Assembly (NCBI GenBank): GCA_017633615.1
Contig: JAGBPB010000066.1
Coordinates: 31,831-95,830 of the forward strand
Direction: 5' to 3'
Origin: Bacteroidaceae bacterium
Lineage (GTDB): Bacteria; Bacteroidota; Bacteroidia; Bacteroidales; Bacteroidaceae
Length of the DNA: 64,000 bases
Under the pieces are notes generated by a model. It was not told the origin of the DNA. It saw only the letters and a program-made list of their open reading frames with translations, and did not search any database. This document shows, piece by piece, positions 36,201-45,400 of the stretch (position 1 is its first letter; each line of letters begins with the position of its first letter). The position numbers were made by a program, and so were the translations under genes.

Positions 36201-39200
36201 TTACCAACTACGGCTCTGACAAGTTCCACCTTGCTACGGAACTTACCACAGCGAACTATAAACTGCTGCCTGCCCGTGAGAAGGCTTACTATGAGTTGAA
36301 GTATAAAGCCAAGGAGGCACTTACAGACAACGAACATACCACATATTCAGCCGGTTCAACATTACCGGAAGATGAAATTATTGCCCTGTTTGCCGGAACT
36401 GACAAGATCGGAACTGACGGTAAGCCCAGTTCAACCTATTGGGAGGAGAATGGCGTTGTTTCCACCTATGCCGGCCGTATAATGAACACTATTCAGAGAG
36501 CTGATTTCTGTGGTGTATTCGGCAGCCGCATGGTGATGAAAGGTGCCCAGGACCGTGTTGCTGAGACTGCCGATTACCATAACTACACCATCAACCGTGT
36601 GCGTGAGGTATCACTTAACAAGATTGACAGTCCGGCGGGAGATACTGACGCTGACAACGTACTTCACGGCAACTATTTTGGAATCTACAATACTGTAAAC
36701 TACTTAGGTTCCTTGACCAGTGATGTTGATTTCCACACCAGACGTACCACTTCTGCAAATACCTCTAACAATTCCCAACTTGCAGTAGACGGAAAAACAT
36801 TCTATCAATGGAAAGAGGCGCACAAGGATGACCGCACACGTAACAATGGTAACTGCCATAACCAACTGGCATTGGCATCAGGCGTTTATCTGGAACTGAT
36901 CTCTGAAAAGAGCGCCGGCGATGGTCTCAATGAGAAAGACTGGGGCCTTATAACCGGTGTAGTGGAACTTGACCTTATCAACGTTCAGACCGGTATAGGC
37001 GGCGGATTTGTCTATGCCAAGAACGAGCACGGAGTACGCAGCGGAACCGAACATCAGAACACCACATTGACAGCCCTTAATGAAAATGCTGTCACCAAAT
37101 GGGACTTTGATTATTCTAAGTCTGATAAAAAGGAATGGCAGACATCAGGAAACTTCATACACTCATCACAAACCATTATTGATGACTGCTACAATGAAGG
37201 CGGCAATCTTGCAATGCCTGCCCACTACTGGTTCGTAAGCGGACAGGTCTATGTATATGACCAGTACATATCAGCATATACCGGTTCACCTAACGCTTAC
37301 AGTGAAACCGTAAGGATACCTATCACCATCAATGCGGCATCAAACGGAAAAATGACACTGGTTGATGTTCAGCCCAACTTATACGCTTACTATTCTAAAA
37401 ACAATGGCACAACCATAAATAAGCTGAGTGGTGAACAGAAACTGGTTATAAATGATGTTACATACCAGCTGAACACCCCAATCAGTTATTGGGACTGGTA
37501 CAAGCTGCCCACATCAGAGAGGAATCTGTTTGTTGAGGATACATATATTACCATAGCTGACTGCAAGGTGGGCAATACGGAGTATGCTGCAGGTAGTGTA
37601 TTGCTTAAATCTGAGTATAATACACTAAAGACAGCCGTTAAAAACAATACATCAGCATTCTTACAAAAGAAAGAGGTTGACAATGTGGTTACATACGCTA
37701 CTCCAGATGAGGACTTTACATTTGACTACGTATTCCGCTCTTCAAATAACCTTAGTCATGAGAACGGTTACATCCTGACTTATGACGTAACTAATCCTGG
37801 TGTTTGGGATCAGTGGTACACAAAGGTCGACAGTGAAAGCCGTGAAAAGAACCAGACTGGTGGCACCGGTTATGAAGACGGTCCTACTTATCATCCTTCC
37901 GTAAGCGGTCTTTACGGCCAGAAGCATTATGACGTAAGCAACATCATTCCTAAGCAGACCTATATTGATTATGAGGGATATGATGCCAACGGTGACAACG
38001 ATTATGAAGATGAAGGTGACATAAAGGGGCTGAGACAATTACATGCCAACGATATTCCTGCAACCGGCCAGGCCGAATTTGTACCGGCTTATCTGGTTAC
38101 TGATGAATACAGCAATGATAACGTCCACTACTATCCAGGTGCTGCTATAGGTGAAAGCATAAGCGGCTATACAGCACCGGCATATGTCAGCACCGCAACC
38201 ATACAGCTCTCTGCTACAGAGTTCATCTATGTAAATGAGCTGATGACTGAGGCCAAGAAGACTGAGTATTATAACAGGTTCAACAAGACCGGAGCCACCG
38301 CTACAGAATTAAAGATTGCCGAGGATATTAATAAACTGATTGTTCCAGCTTACTACTGTTCTGAGGCAGGTGACTATGCGGGTAGCTATTATAGTACAGG
38401 TATGAACTACCGCGGCTTGGAAGCATGGAGTTCAATGTCTGAGACAGACCGCAGTAAATTCAGCTTTAACTATGATGCTCTTGACCTGTTTATTGATCCC
38501 GACTATGGCGGAACCTCAGGCAAGAAGTATCAGTATGATGGTAAGCCTGTTGATTTTGACCTGGCAAATGCAACTGAAGCCCAGAAGCAGGCCATGATTT
38601 ACTCACTGGCTACACCTATTGACTATACGGCTACTTATAACGGTACATCTGATGAGACACCTCATAACGGCATAACGTTAACTAACAACGCAAATTATAG
38701 CCGTATTGAATATGAGAAACTGCCGAATGAGCAGCGTCACTATGCAGCAATTACAGTCAAGGCCGGAGAGACCACCTACTATGTCGTTAAAAATGACTTC
38801 ATCCATGTGGAGACTCCATACGCAACCGGGACAACTGTAAGCTATGCTGATTATCAGAAACTGACTTCTGATGAAAAGAATAATAATATCACCACCCTCA
38901 CCTTTGAGAGTTCTTCAGAAGACAGGATTTTCTATTACTGCCGCGAGAGATATCAGGTAAATGAGAAGGGTGAAGGCGTTGTTCCTACTGCATTAGCCAT
39001 TTCAGGAGCATCAGATGGTGGTACAGAAACAATTGAAGGTAAGACTTGGGTTAAGGTAGGTACAATAATAGCAGCAGAAGATCAGACCATAGGTGAAACA
39101 ACTACCGTAGGTTATAGCAGTCTGCCCAACTACCAGAAGAACTTTACCATACACGGAGTATCACCGTTGGAGACCAGCACACTCTATGTGAGCCGTAATT

Positions 39201-42200
39201 CTGACATCAATGACCTCTCAACAGAGAAAGTCATCACAGTAGTTTACAGGTATGACTATGAGGAGAGCGATGCGTCCGGATTGCATATCACACCTGTCAG
39301 TGAGCGTCATGTAGTGAACATTCACATCACATTCAAGAGTGGTGTACCTATTATTGATGATATCAGCACACCTGATATTGTTATACCTGGTACAAGTATG
39401 GTTTTGAGAGAGCCAGATTACACAACCGGCGCTTATATAGTACTGGAAAGTGGTTGGGAACTGTTTGAAGAGAAAAAATATGCAGAGAACCATACTAACG
39501 GTATCCAGTATACACCTGTAACAGATCCGCTCTACTGGTATCAGGATGGTTATTACCTGGCATTCTACACCAAGACTTACCTGGGTAAGACCTACTCCAA
39601 CCATGTTCCTATCAGCGTGGCCAATTATCATGACCTCAAGAAGGTTATGGATGATAAGAAACACCATCTGTACGTGGATTATGACCGCAAGAAGTTGAAC
39701 CGTAACAGTAAGATTTACATCAATGACTACAGTGGCTATGACAAGGACGGACTTGATCTGCTCAAGGACTTCTTTGATCTGAGCCTGCTCAACAGCAACA
39801 GCACCAGTGTAACATTTGACCAGGAAACCGGTCTGATATCATCAGGTAACCTGACCGGTCATGCACTGTTGAACACTGATGTCAGGACAATAACCCTTGA
39901 TGACGGTAAGGAAACCACAAGAGGTGTCAAGTACGCCAAGAACCTTGAGTTCATATTGCGTACAGACATTGATCATGTAAATTCTGACGGTACTCCTGCC
40001 GCATGGACATCAATTGCAAGCGGAACAGGAGAGAATGATCCTTGTTTCAAGGGCACATTGCATGGTGACGGCTATACCATAAGCGGACTTACCGGTTCAC
40101 TGTTTGGTAAGTTGTGCGGTGATGTCTATAACCTGGGCGTAACCGGTACGTTTACCGGTGCCGGTATAGCAGAGACCGGCGGCGGTTATGTGGAGAGCTG
40201 CTGGGTTCTGAGTGATGCCACTACCCCGCCCGCACAAAAGGTCAACGCAGTATTCGGCAATCCGTCACGCGGCAGTGACATCCAGTTAGTAAACAGCTAC
40301 TACTTTATTAAGAACAACGTTCTCTACAACAGCACAACCGCTGACGGTATTACAACATCAGGCGGAGACAGAGGATATGCACGTGCTATGTCTGAGGAGT
40401 CATTCTATAATGGTGAGTTAGCATATAACCTGAACAGCTTCTACCTGAACAAACGTTACTATGACGCTAAGGGGCAGAACACAGGCAATGATTACAAATA
40501 TCTGGATAACAATACTCTTAAGACCGGCTATTATCCCAATCCTATAGATGCACGATATGGTGATGTGGGATATGTAGAGGAACGCTACGCTGACGGTGAT
40601 TACCGTTACGCTGACGGCAGCATACCCGCAAGCAAGGATAAACGTGAGAAAGTAATAACCGTAACCACAAACAATACAGAGACAGAAAAGACCGTCTGGG
40701 CTCCTGTATGGCCTGATGATTACATCTACTTTGGCCAGAAGCTTACATACGGTTATGATGTAATGAACCCGCATCAGGATCTGCCATCACACTATGACGG
40801 CTCTACCAACCGCGTATATCGTGCTCCGGCATACTTTGGTGACAGCAAGATGAGTACTGTACACTTCAATCCTGATGCTGTAATGGCAGCAACATCAAAG
40901 ACCGATGCCACCCGTATGGCTTATGAGGGTATGACCGCATTTGACCTGACCGGAAAGAATGATGTAACAGGCACCGCATCTGACTACGAGCAGGGTCTGA
41001 ACAGCAAGAAGTTCTACGGCCCGCTGCTTGACTACAGCGGTATTACCAGTCTGCGTACTGATGGTCTGACCCAGAACCTGCTGGCATACGTGAACGATGT
41101 TGATACTGACTCCAAGACTGTAATTGAGAACTACTTCAAGGAGCCTGATTACTTCATGTATGCAAAGCAGATCGTAAACGAGACACCCACTAACTATGAC
41201 AATGAGTACCGCAACATACTCCCTGTATCAACTGAGGATATTCGCAATATACACGGACATATGGTAGTCAAGAATACATCAGGTAATTATGTCACCACGG
41301 GTGACCACTTCCTGGTGGATTATGAGGACTTCAACGCTCCTATAGAGTACACCATGGGTGCGGATCAGGTAATGTGGTACCAGCGTCTGCCTAAGGTATT
41401 TGTTGAGAATGCCGGCACAGGTTGGGAAAGCATCAGCCTGCCGTTCACCGCTAAGTTTGTTACCACCAACCAGAAGGGCTGGATAACACACTTCTATGAG
41501 GGTAGCAAGATTGGTCATGAGTACTGGCTTCGTACACCCGATGTCATTAAGACAGAGACTGTACAGAGCAACAACACTGAAACCACAATAAACAAGCTGA
41601 TGTTCAAGTCATTGAGCGAAGCATCGGCTGATGACATATCGGCCGGCAATGGCGCCAACATCAATTATGATAATGACTTCCTGTGGGAACACTACTACAG
41701 CAACCAGGAACGCAAGGATAAGAATGATGATGATTATCAGGTATATTACAAGGATCCTGTAACATATAACAACTATCCGTTCGCTGTGGCTGCTAACCCG
41801 TACCTGATAGGATTCCCGGGAGAGAAGTATTATGAGTTTGATATGAGCGGTGTATTTGAGGCTAAGAATACTGCCACTAGCGCACCCGCCAAGATAGATG
41901 CACAGACCATCACGTTTGTATCGGCAGAGGGCATAAGCATATCCAAGTCTGATGAGGACTATAATACGCAGACAGGTATTGAAAATGACACTTACCTGTT
42001 CAAGCCCACATACCAGAAACAAACTGGCCTGACAGGCTTGACCACATGGCTCATTGACGATACCGGGACCAAGTTTGAGAATGATGAGACTAAGGATGTT
42101 GAGACCGTGCCGTTCCGCGCATACATAACCAAGCGTACACAAAGCGGCCAGCAGGCACACATGCGCTCAAGCAGCGGCACCAAGGCAATGGCCAGCACGC

Positions 42201-42454
42201 TCTACATAGGCTATGCCGGCGATCAGGATCAGCTTGAGGAACGCGCAGCTGAGGGCGGTCTGATTATCTACGGCCAGGATATGAACATCTGCATAGAGAG
42301 CCATCTGGAGTATGAGACAAAGGTAACCGTCCACACCGTGGCCGGCAATCTGCTCAAGCAGTTCACCATCCAGCCCGGCACCAAGGTTCAGATACCTGTA
42401 AATAACCGTGGCGTTTACATTGTGAACCACAACAAGGTGGCAGTAACGAAATAG
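30296..42454 (+). CDS. Giant secreted YGGG-repeat protein 1 (4052 residues) with T9SS-type C-terminal domain
   Basis: The product has a signal peptide (1 to about 34, ending FVYAQA). Residues ~38-1985 are filled with short rungs of the form [VI][YF]GGG-x2-G-x-V-x-G-x-T-x-V-x-I-x-GG, which predict a long right-handed beta-solenoid. Residues ~1850-2950 are less regular and contain a recurring Y-x-x-G-T-x-[VL]-x3-[EDY]-Y-x-x-L module. A GLUG-like region with FKGTLHGDGYTISGL lies near 3240-3300. A segment with WESISLPF and PYLIGFPGEKYYEFDMSG (about 3700-3850), typical of Bacteroidales surface proteins, precedes the end. The last ~55 residues (VTVHTVAGNLLKQF to NRGVYIVNHNKVAVTK) look like a type A sorting domain of the type IX secretion system. 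No enzyme motif was seen. Probable surface fibre or adhesin. Confidence 0.8.
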   Translation: MKIYSHIHKSLPFSLKLWGLLLIFTMGAFVYAQAQITIGGNVYGGGDMGDVSGNTQVQVLSGNIGTEDINNPGGSVFGGARVANVKGSTLVNIDGEHATDYIIINRVYGGNDISGTIGSYQAIGETEKFTALTTGSTPLLSNVGTSDGKDNVDASWNAFVHISDGGPDKRIYIGQLFGGGNGEYDLVQSQPDQNGKVTHSIFKRGHTEGDKAIVTKVADQGVKAFQEPELAKTYVDIQGGSIVYAYGGGNNATVTDQTVIHVDNPSQVVNSITQGQKELLNPARFKAMGINTGLSKPSSDAFQIGRLFGGNNLAAMNIRPTWNLRSGKVRNIYSGGNRGDMTHVEGLLLEIPAGSTIVVDDLFGGCRMADVNPLQPGTDTPADPSDIQLTEKNPDGTDKYDFAGGLSARVRISGGSVNNVYGGNDVTGHVAGGNAVDIYHSIRGNVYGGGNGSYPYTDAIILKDDDVYGDLYYGDTFDQTDEEQREANSLKALNDFRPDAEQVMIRLKGTESKHTYIDGSVFLGGNSATIKTTKSDPIVQLKMGSYVFAHNVFLGNNGEEMITYNEQDKDKDGNDSPGEMEGVLRTMKKTDYSSINLTNDNSFTAYMDGAAMDLIPTLTFFDDYVDHSSYIGSFYCGGNVGSMTYSGKNTMVFDAPIMVLSKIVGGCYNAIVPKTDFNAYYDGGIMGSESEQISYLDESGNIKDRLVLNFNATKIEPRRWKMTTDNNNNVVYDLDANDNRQLEWNTVIWDNDKHDFVQTDNTTVANDTKRRIADGNIYGGCYQSGHVNGNVVININSDIIDRDEVFAQTTTGNNGNVSISGQRNSGVILDEQSFDINIVALSAFGAGYGEKTEIWGSTTINLKKGYVMQAYGGGHLGVVGKGEIKYTNDQDVIYELDENNNSTGYPEKEYEFDAKFSTTINLNATSPVYDEDSPALAEAEYLYGGGNEGNVCGNSYVYLGNGRIYDTFGGASNADILGHAETFIGRNSSGQTGFPYIRDIVYGGNDFGGTISGSFEDGYDFTKRVRDYANDKTIIHGYDATAAATSTYAPEVLKAAAYVEYLQGNVDTIFGGSYGKYDYSKTDLYGTDAKMPYVKSAFVNMRPQKNTNSEVSAIFGAGTGFSRNRLGDQSQDRSYVLIDIADDIDNFRLMQVYGAGSYNGLGMKPTFEETVDANYDRDNVSAIVDLVRGKIGSAYGGSYNEGVTRRTVVNIPQGSTINVGSIFGGAYGTHPLLPCDVYESNVNWSSSDAFLVASETAPMFYGAIYGGNNSFRQTVFSHIKISAQVNQNHYKYGNTTGYVYGAGEGKNTWARYTEVNLESGAIVYEAYGGGHNGQVINARTVESYMHSNMGDHSDELTQIDIDQTKWAAIWNSAWKLGGTGYDVENSTNTSLLVPAAYLVREAEMDERDNIDPGRKNRYNTNVIVKEGAVVNNYLYGGGYGQDAVVSGSTYVALLGGVVNKDIYAAGTSGPVSDLYDVGFIASANVYIEGGTVRNVYGGGWRGSVGYAEYRENNDVILYNDGKTIVKEQIPDYYKNGAYTDRLGETHVVIGKKDGTTHVNGIPSIRRNVYGGGEGGAVYGTAYLTINNGYIGYQYKNTGTAQSPVYEYVEELDDAAEGDNLLAKYGGNAFGGGYVANSYVDNTFVRMYGGTIRGSLFGGGEIAPVGRGTVKADATNVDWQLTNGNGDEAKIYKAGKTHIEMYNGHVMRNVFGGGRGYDNWRNEGWMDPVELVTMDRSSKGYVFGQTEVCIYGGEIGTDEGVALGDGNVFGGGDEGYVYSAYMDNGQLRIGKKDGVRYNLDDGQYEGYYYQWDKTDGFLTENNGERKFTEDCKVLVEPWLQVKNSSIEYASKTYAVGDYVPTAYLNTLKAKGETWPEGWDNVDVGKSVTENNETVFKERGVIIHNAVFAGGNIASGSNSMHANETTVFGNATASIHDVYNRDFITIGTGHTGGLYGDGNLTFVDGYRELNITNYGSDKFHLATELTTANYKLLPAREKAYYELKYKAKEALTDNEHTTYSAGSTLPEDEIIALFAGTDKIGTDGKPSSTYWEENGVVSTYAGRIMNTIQRADFCGVFGSRMVMKGAQDRVAETADYHNYTINRVREVSLNKIDSPAGDTDADNVLHGNYFGIYNTVNYLGSLTSDVDFHTRRTTSANTSNNSQLAVDGKTFYQWKEAHKDDRTRNNGNCHNQLALASGVYLELISEKSAGDGLNEKDWGLITGVVELDLINVQTGIGGGFVYAKNEHGVRSGTEHQNTTLTALNENAVTKWDFDYSKSDKKEWQTSGNFIHSSQTIIDDCYNEGGNLAMPAHYWFVSGQVYVYDQYISAYTGSPNAYSETVRIPITINAASNGKMTLVDVQPNLYAYYSKNNGTTINKLSGEQKLVINDVTYQLNTPISYWDWYKLPTSERNLFVEDTYITIADCKVGNTEYAAGSVLLKSEYNTLKTAVKNNTSAFLQKKEVDNVVTYATPDEDFTFDYVFRSSNNLSHENGYILTYDVTNPGVWDQWYTKVDSESREKNQTGGTGYEDGPTYHPSVSGLYGQKHYDVSNIIPKQTYIDYEGYDANGDNDYEDEGDIKGLRQLHANDIPATGQAEFVPAYLVTDEYSNDNVHYYPGAAIGESISGYTAPAYVSTATIQLSATEFIYVNELMTEAKKTEYYNRFNKTGATATELKIAEDINKLIVPAYYCSEAGDYAGSYYSTGMNYRGLEAWSSMSETDRSKFSFNYDALDLFIDPDYGGTSGKKYQYDGKPVDFDLANATEAQKQAMIYSLATPIDYTATYNGTSDETPHNGITLTNNANYSRIEYEKLPNEQRHYAAITVKAGETTYYVVKNDFIHVETPYATGTTVSYADYQKLTSDEKNNNITTLTFESSSEDRIFYYCRERYQVNEKGEGVVPTALAISGASDGGTETIEGKTWVKVGTIIAAEDQTIGETTTVGYSSLPNYQKNFTIHGVSPLETSTLYVSRNSDINDLSTEKVITVVYRYDYEESDASGLHITPVSERHVVNIHITFKSGVPIIDDISTPDIVIPGTSMVLREPDYTTGAYIVLESGWELFEEKKYAENHTNGIQYTPVTDPLYWYQDGYYLAFYTKTYLGKTYSNHVPISVANYHDLKKVMDDKKHHLYVDYDRKKLNRNSKIYINDYSGYDKDGLDLLKDFFDLSLLNSNSTSVTFDQETGLISSGNLTGHALLNTDVRTITLDDGKETTRGVKYAKNLEFILRTDIDHVNSDGTPAAWTSIASGTGENDPCFKGTLHGDGYTISGLTGSLFGKLCGDVYNLGVTGTFTGAGIAETGGGYVESCWVLSDATTPPAQKVNAVFGNPSRGSDIQLVNSYYFIKNNVLYNSTTADGITTSGGDRGYARAMSEESFYNGELAYNLNSFYLNKRYYDAKGQNTGNDYKYLDNNTLKTGYYPNPIDARYGDVGYVEERYADGDYRYADGSIPASKDKREKVITVTTNNTETEKTVWAPVWPDDYIYFGQKLTYGYDVMNPHQDLPSHYDGSTNRVYRAPAYFGDSKMSTVHFNPDAVMAATSKTDATRMAYEGMTAFDLTGKNDVTGTASDYEQGLNSKKFYGPLLDYSGITSLRTDGLTQNLLAYVNDVDTDSKTVIENYFKEPDYFMYAKQIVNETPTNYDNEYRNILPVSTEDIRNIHGHMVVKNTSGNYVTTGDHFLVDYEDFNAPIEYTMGADQVMWYQRLPKVFVENAGTGWESISLPFTAKFVTTNQKGWITHFYEGSKIGHEYWLRTPDVIKTETVQSNNTETTINKLMFKSLSEASADDISAGNGANINYDNDFLWEHYYSNQERKDKNDDDYQVYYKDPVTYNNYPFAVAANPYLIGFPGEKYYEFDMSGVFEAKNTATSAPAKIDAQTITFVSAEGISISKSDEDYNTQTGIENDTYLFKPTYQKQTGLTGLTTWLIDDTGTKFENDETKDVETVPFRAYITKRTQSGQQAHMRSSSGTKAMASTLYIGYAGDQDQLEERAAEGGLIIYGQDMNICIESHLEYETKVTVHTVAGNLLKQFTIQPGTKVQIPVNNRGVYIVNHNKVAVTK
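35830..39140 (+). repeat. Recurring YxxGTxVxxxxYxxL modules in giant protein 1
   Basis: Within the middle of giant 1 a short module recurs with large spacers: YAVGDYVPTAYLNTL (near 35850), YSAGSTLPEDEIIAL (near 36350), YAAGSVLLKSEYNTL (near 37590), YATGTTVSYADYQKL (near 38820) and a weaker form around TVGYSSLPNYQ (near 39110). Several copies are followed by a charged E-R/K-x-x-[FY] or D-E-K stretch. The spacing is irregular, so these are likely linker domains with a common fold rather than solenoid rungs. Confidence 0.5.
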
Positions 42455-42489
42455 TAATAGAGGATTGTATATATAAGGAGAGAAAGAAT

Positions 42490-45400
42490 ATGTGTCTGAG
42501 AGAAAGAGCTGAAAGCAAGAATATAGACAATAAAGAGATTGTAGCAATGAATAATATACGCAATAACAACATATCAGTCAGTTCACATACCGCACGCCAC
42601 ACCCTGCGCGTGGCTGCAGCTATGCTTATGCTGCTTCTCTGCGGATCTTTCAATGTCGTGTGGGGACAAACGATATCATCCCTGAGTGACATTACAGATC
42701 CCGAAGGTTCATATACGCTTGCCAGCACATTCTCTACTACAGGAGATAGAGCATCAACAGCCGAGGGTGTAATTGGTAGTTCTGGCAACCCATTCAAAGG
42801 AACCATTGACGGCCAATTGGTAACTATCACAGGCACATGGGATAAACCTCTTTTTGATTATGTTGAGGATGCCACCATCAAGAACGTAATTATAGAAACA
42901 GCCTCCGTTAGTGGGAGCTCCTACATAGGAGCCATTGCTGGAACAGCCAAAGGTGCCACCCGTATCTACAACTGCGGTATTCTGAGCGGTACGGTTACCA
43001 GCAGTAACAACCATTGCGGCAGCTTAGTAGGATACCTTGACGGCACTGCTCGCGTCATCAACTGCTACAGCTACGCTGATGTTGCCGGTGGTACGGCTAA
43101 CAACATCTACGCTTCAGGTATTGTGGGTTATAACAATGTTAAAACCACTTCTTCCAGCATTAACACAATGGTGATGAACTGCATGTTCTATGGAGACATC
43201 ACAGCCGGCAATAAAATTTCGCCGGTCTTTGGAGGTAATGGCATAGACAATTTGCAAAATAATAGTGGTCTGAATACCTTCAATTACTATGCATACAATA
43301 AACTGAAGACTAAAGCAATTACAAATTACAACTGCGCCTTAGCCGTCGAAGAGAAATATCTGAACCGTTTTGAGTTCTACCGTCTGTTGCTCAACAGCAA
43401 CAAGAAGTTAGCTGCTTACTATGCTACCGGCTCTGCCGATAATGCTGATCAGAAGATGGCGAAGTGGGTGCTAGAAACAGCAGACAGAACCATAACCAAT
43501 CCAAAGCCCTACCCTATACTAAAGGCACAGGATTACTATCCTTCCATTATCAATCCTGATATCGCAAATGCGCCAGATAGTACTGCCGTCGGTCGCAACA
43601 AAGGAGGAAAGTTGGGAAAAACAATATCAGTAAAGATTCAAAACTCCACAAGCGGCGGACAGACCGCACCGTCAGGAGCCAACATCAATACTACCATCAC
43701 ACTTACCCGCACTGATAAGGACTTTGACCGTTTCAACTTCAACTATGACAAAGTGCAGCTGCCTTACTATAATGATTATGGCACCGGCAACTACACAGAG
43801 TACCGCGTGGTGACAGGCTGGAAGATTGTAGCGATGGAAACGCTTGCTGGCTTTGTTGACCCCTACACTGCTGACAATTATGACTACACTAAAGTTTACG
43901 CAACAACGCCGAACTATTTCGACTATCCCAATTATAATTTTGCCGACCGTAAGAGCGTCAATAAAGACCTCTACAGTGTCACTGGCCGTATTTTCCCGCA
44001 GGGCGCCTACTTTGATGTCCCCTACGGCGTAACCTCTATCACCATTGAGCCCTATTGGGGCAAAGCAATCTACCTCTCTGACCAGTATTACGATGTGACA
44101 TATAAAGGGGATTATGGTTCCAAGACTAATGTGACTGCAATGGGAACTCAGGTCGTAACGAGTGGCACGCGTACAGATTTTCATGGTCAAAGGATAGAAA
44201 CATCCATCACTGATGCCCGAGACTATATTGGTAAAAATAGTCCCAATGGACTCGGCGGTTTTGGTTCAACTGTCTACGACAATGCCATTGTATTGGTTGG
44301 TAACTTCCATCAGAATAGTATTCCCAACAATGTGAGCACCAAACCATACACTTTGATGTCGGTGGATGAAGACAATGACCACGAGCCCGACTACAGTTTC
44401 ATATATCATCACACAGGCAAAAAAGGAATAGCACCTATCCGTTTTGATTTCCTCAATGTCATCGGCACAGCCCAAGCGCAGAAACCCAACGGTGCAAGTA
44501 ATATCTGCAATACTGCAATTCTTCACCCAATAGGCTGGTTCGAAATCACCAATACCGCTTTAATGTATTTCAGCCAGTTGGAATATGAGGATAAAGTTGA
44601 TAATGGCAATATGTTGGACCATTCCCCACTAATCCTTCAAGGGGGCGTAATAGAACAGCTTGTATCGGCAAACAAGGACGTTTACAATGGTCTTACAATC
44701 TATATCCATGTGGGTGGGAATGTGTGGTTCAAGGAGTTCAACATAGGTATACATGGTGATGGTAGCGCTGCTACTGCCCACGTACCGGTTTCGGTGACGG
44801 GCGGCGATTATGATTCTTTTTACCTTACGGGCATCTACAATCCAAATGCATCGGTAAAGAACGACAATGCCGAGTGTTATGTCAGCGGAGGACATTTTGG
44901 TGAGGCGGCGGGAGCCGGGCAGGAACAGATCAACGGCAATGTCCGTTGGCAAATTTATAATGCCGATATCGACAACTTCTTTGGTGGCGGTATTAATGAC
45001 AACAAGCCTATCAAAGGTACTATAACCACAGATATCTACAACAGCCATGTGACACTCTTCTGCGGTGGCCCCAAATTTGGTAACATGCAGTCGAATAAAA
45101 ATGTCACCACTAACGCTGTGGGATGCGAGTTCGGCACTTTCTTTGGTGCCGGTTACGGCGGCAACTCCTACTCAAGAGTGAAGTTTGCGGATGCAACAAC
45201 TGTAAAGTGGTCCGACTGGGATGACAATTATGTTAACGACCGTGGCAAATACTTTGATGGCGCTACCACTAACGCCGCTACATACGGAAAGAAAGGAAAA
45301 GGTGTGGCCACAGATTTCGACTATGAGTTTTTTGTATGGAGTTCTGGTCAGACTGGAGGCCGCTTTTATGTAAAGTATGCTACCTTCTCACTGGCACAGT

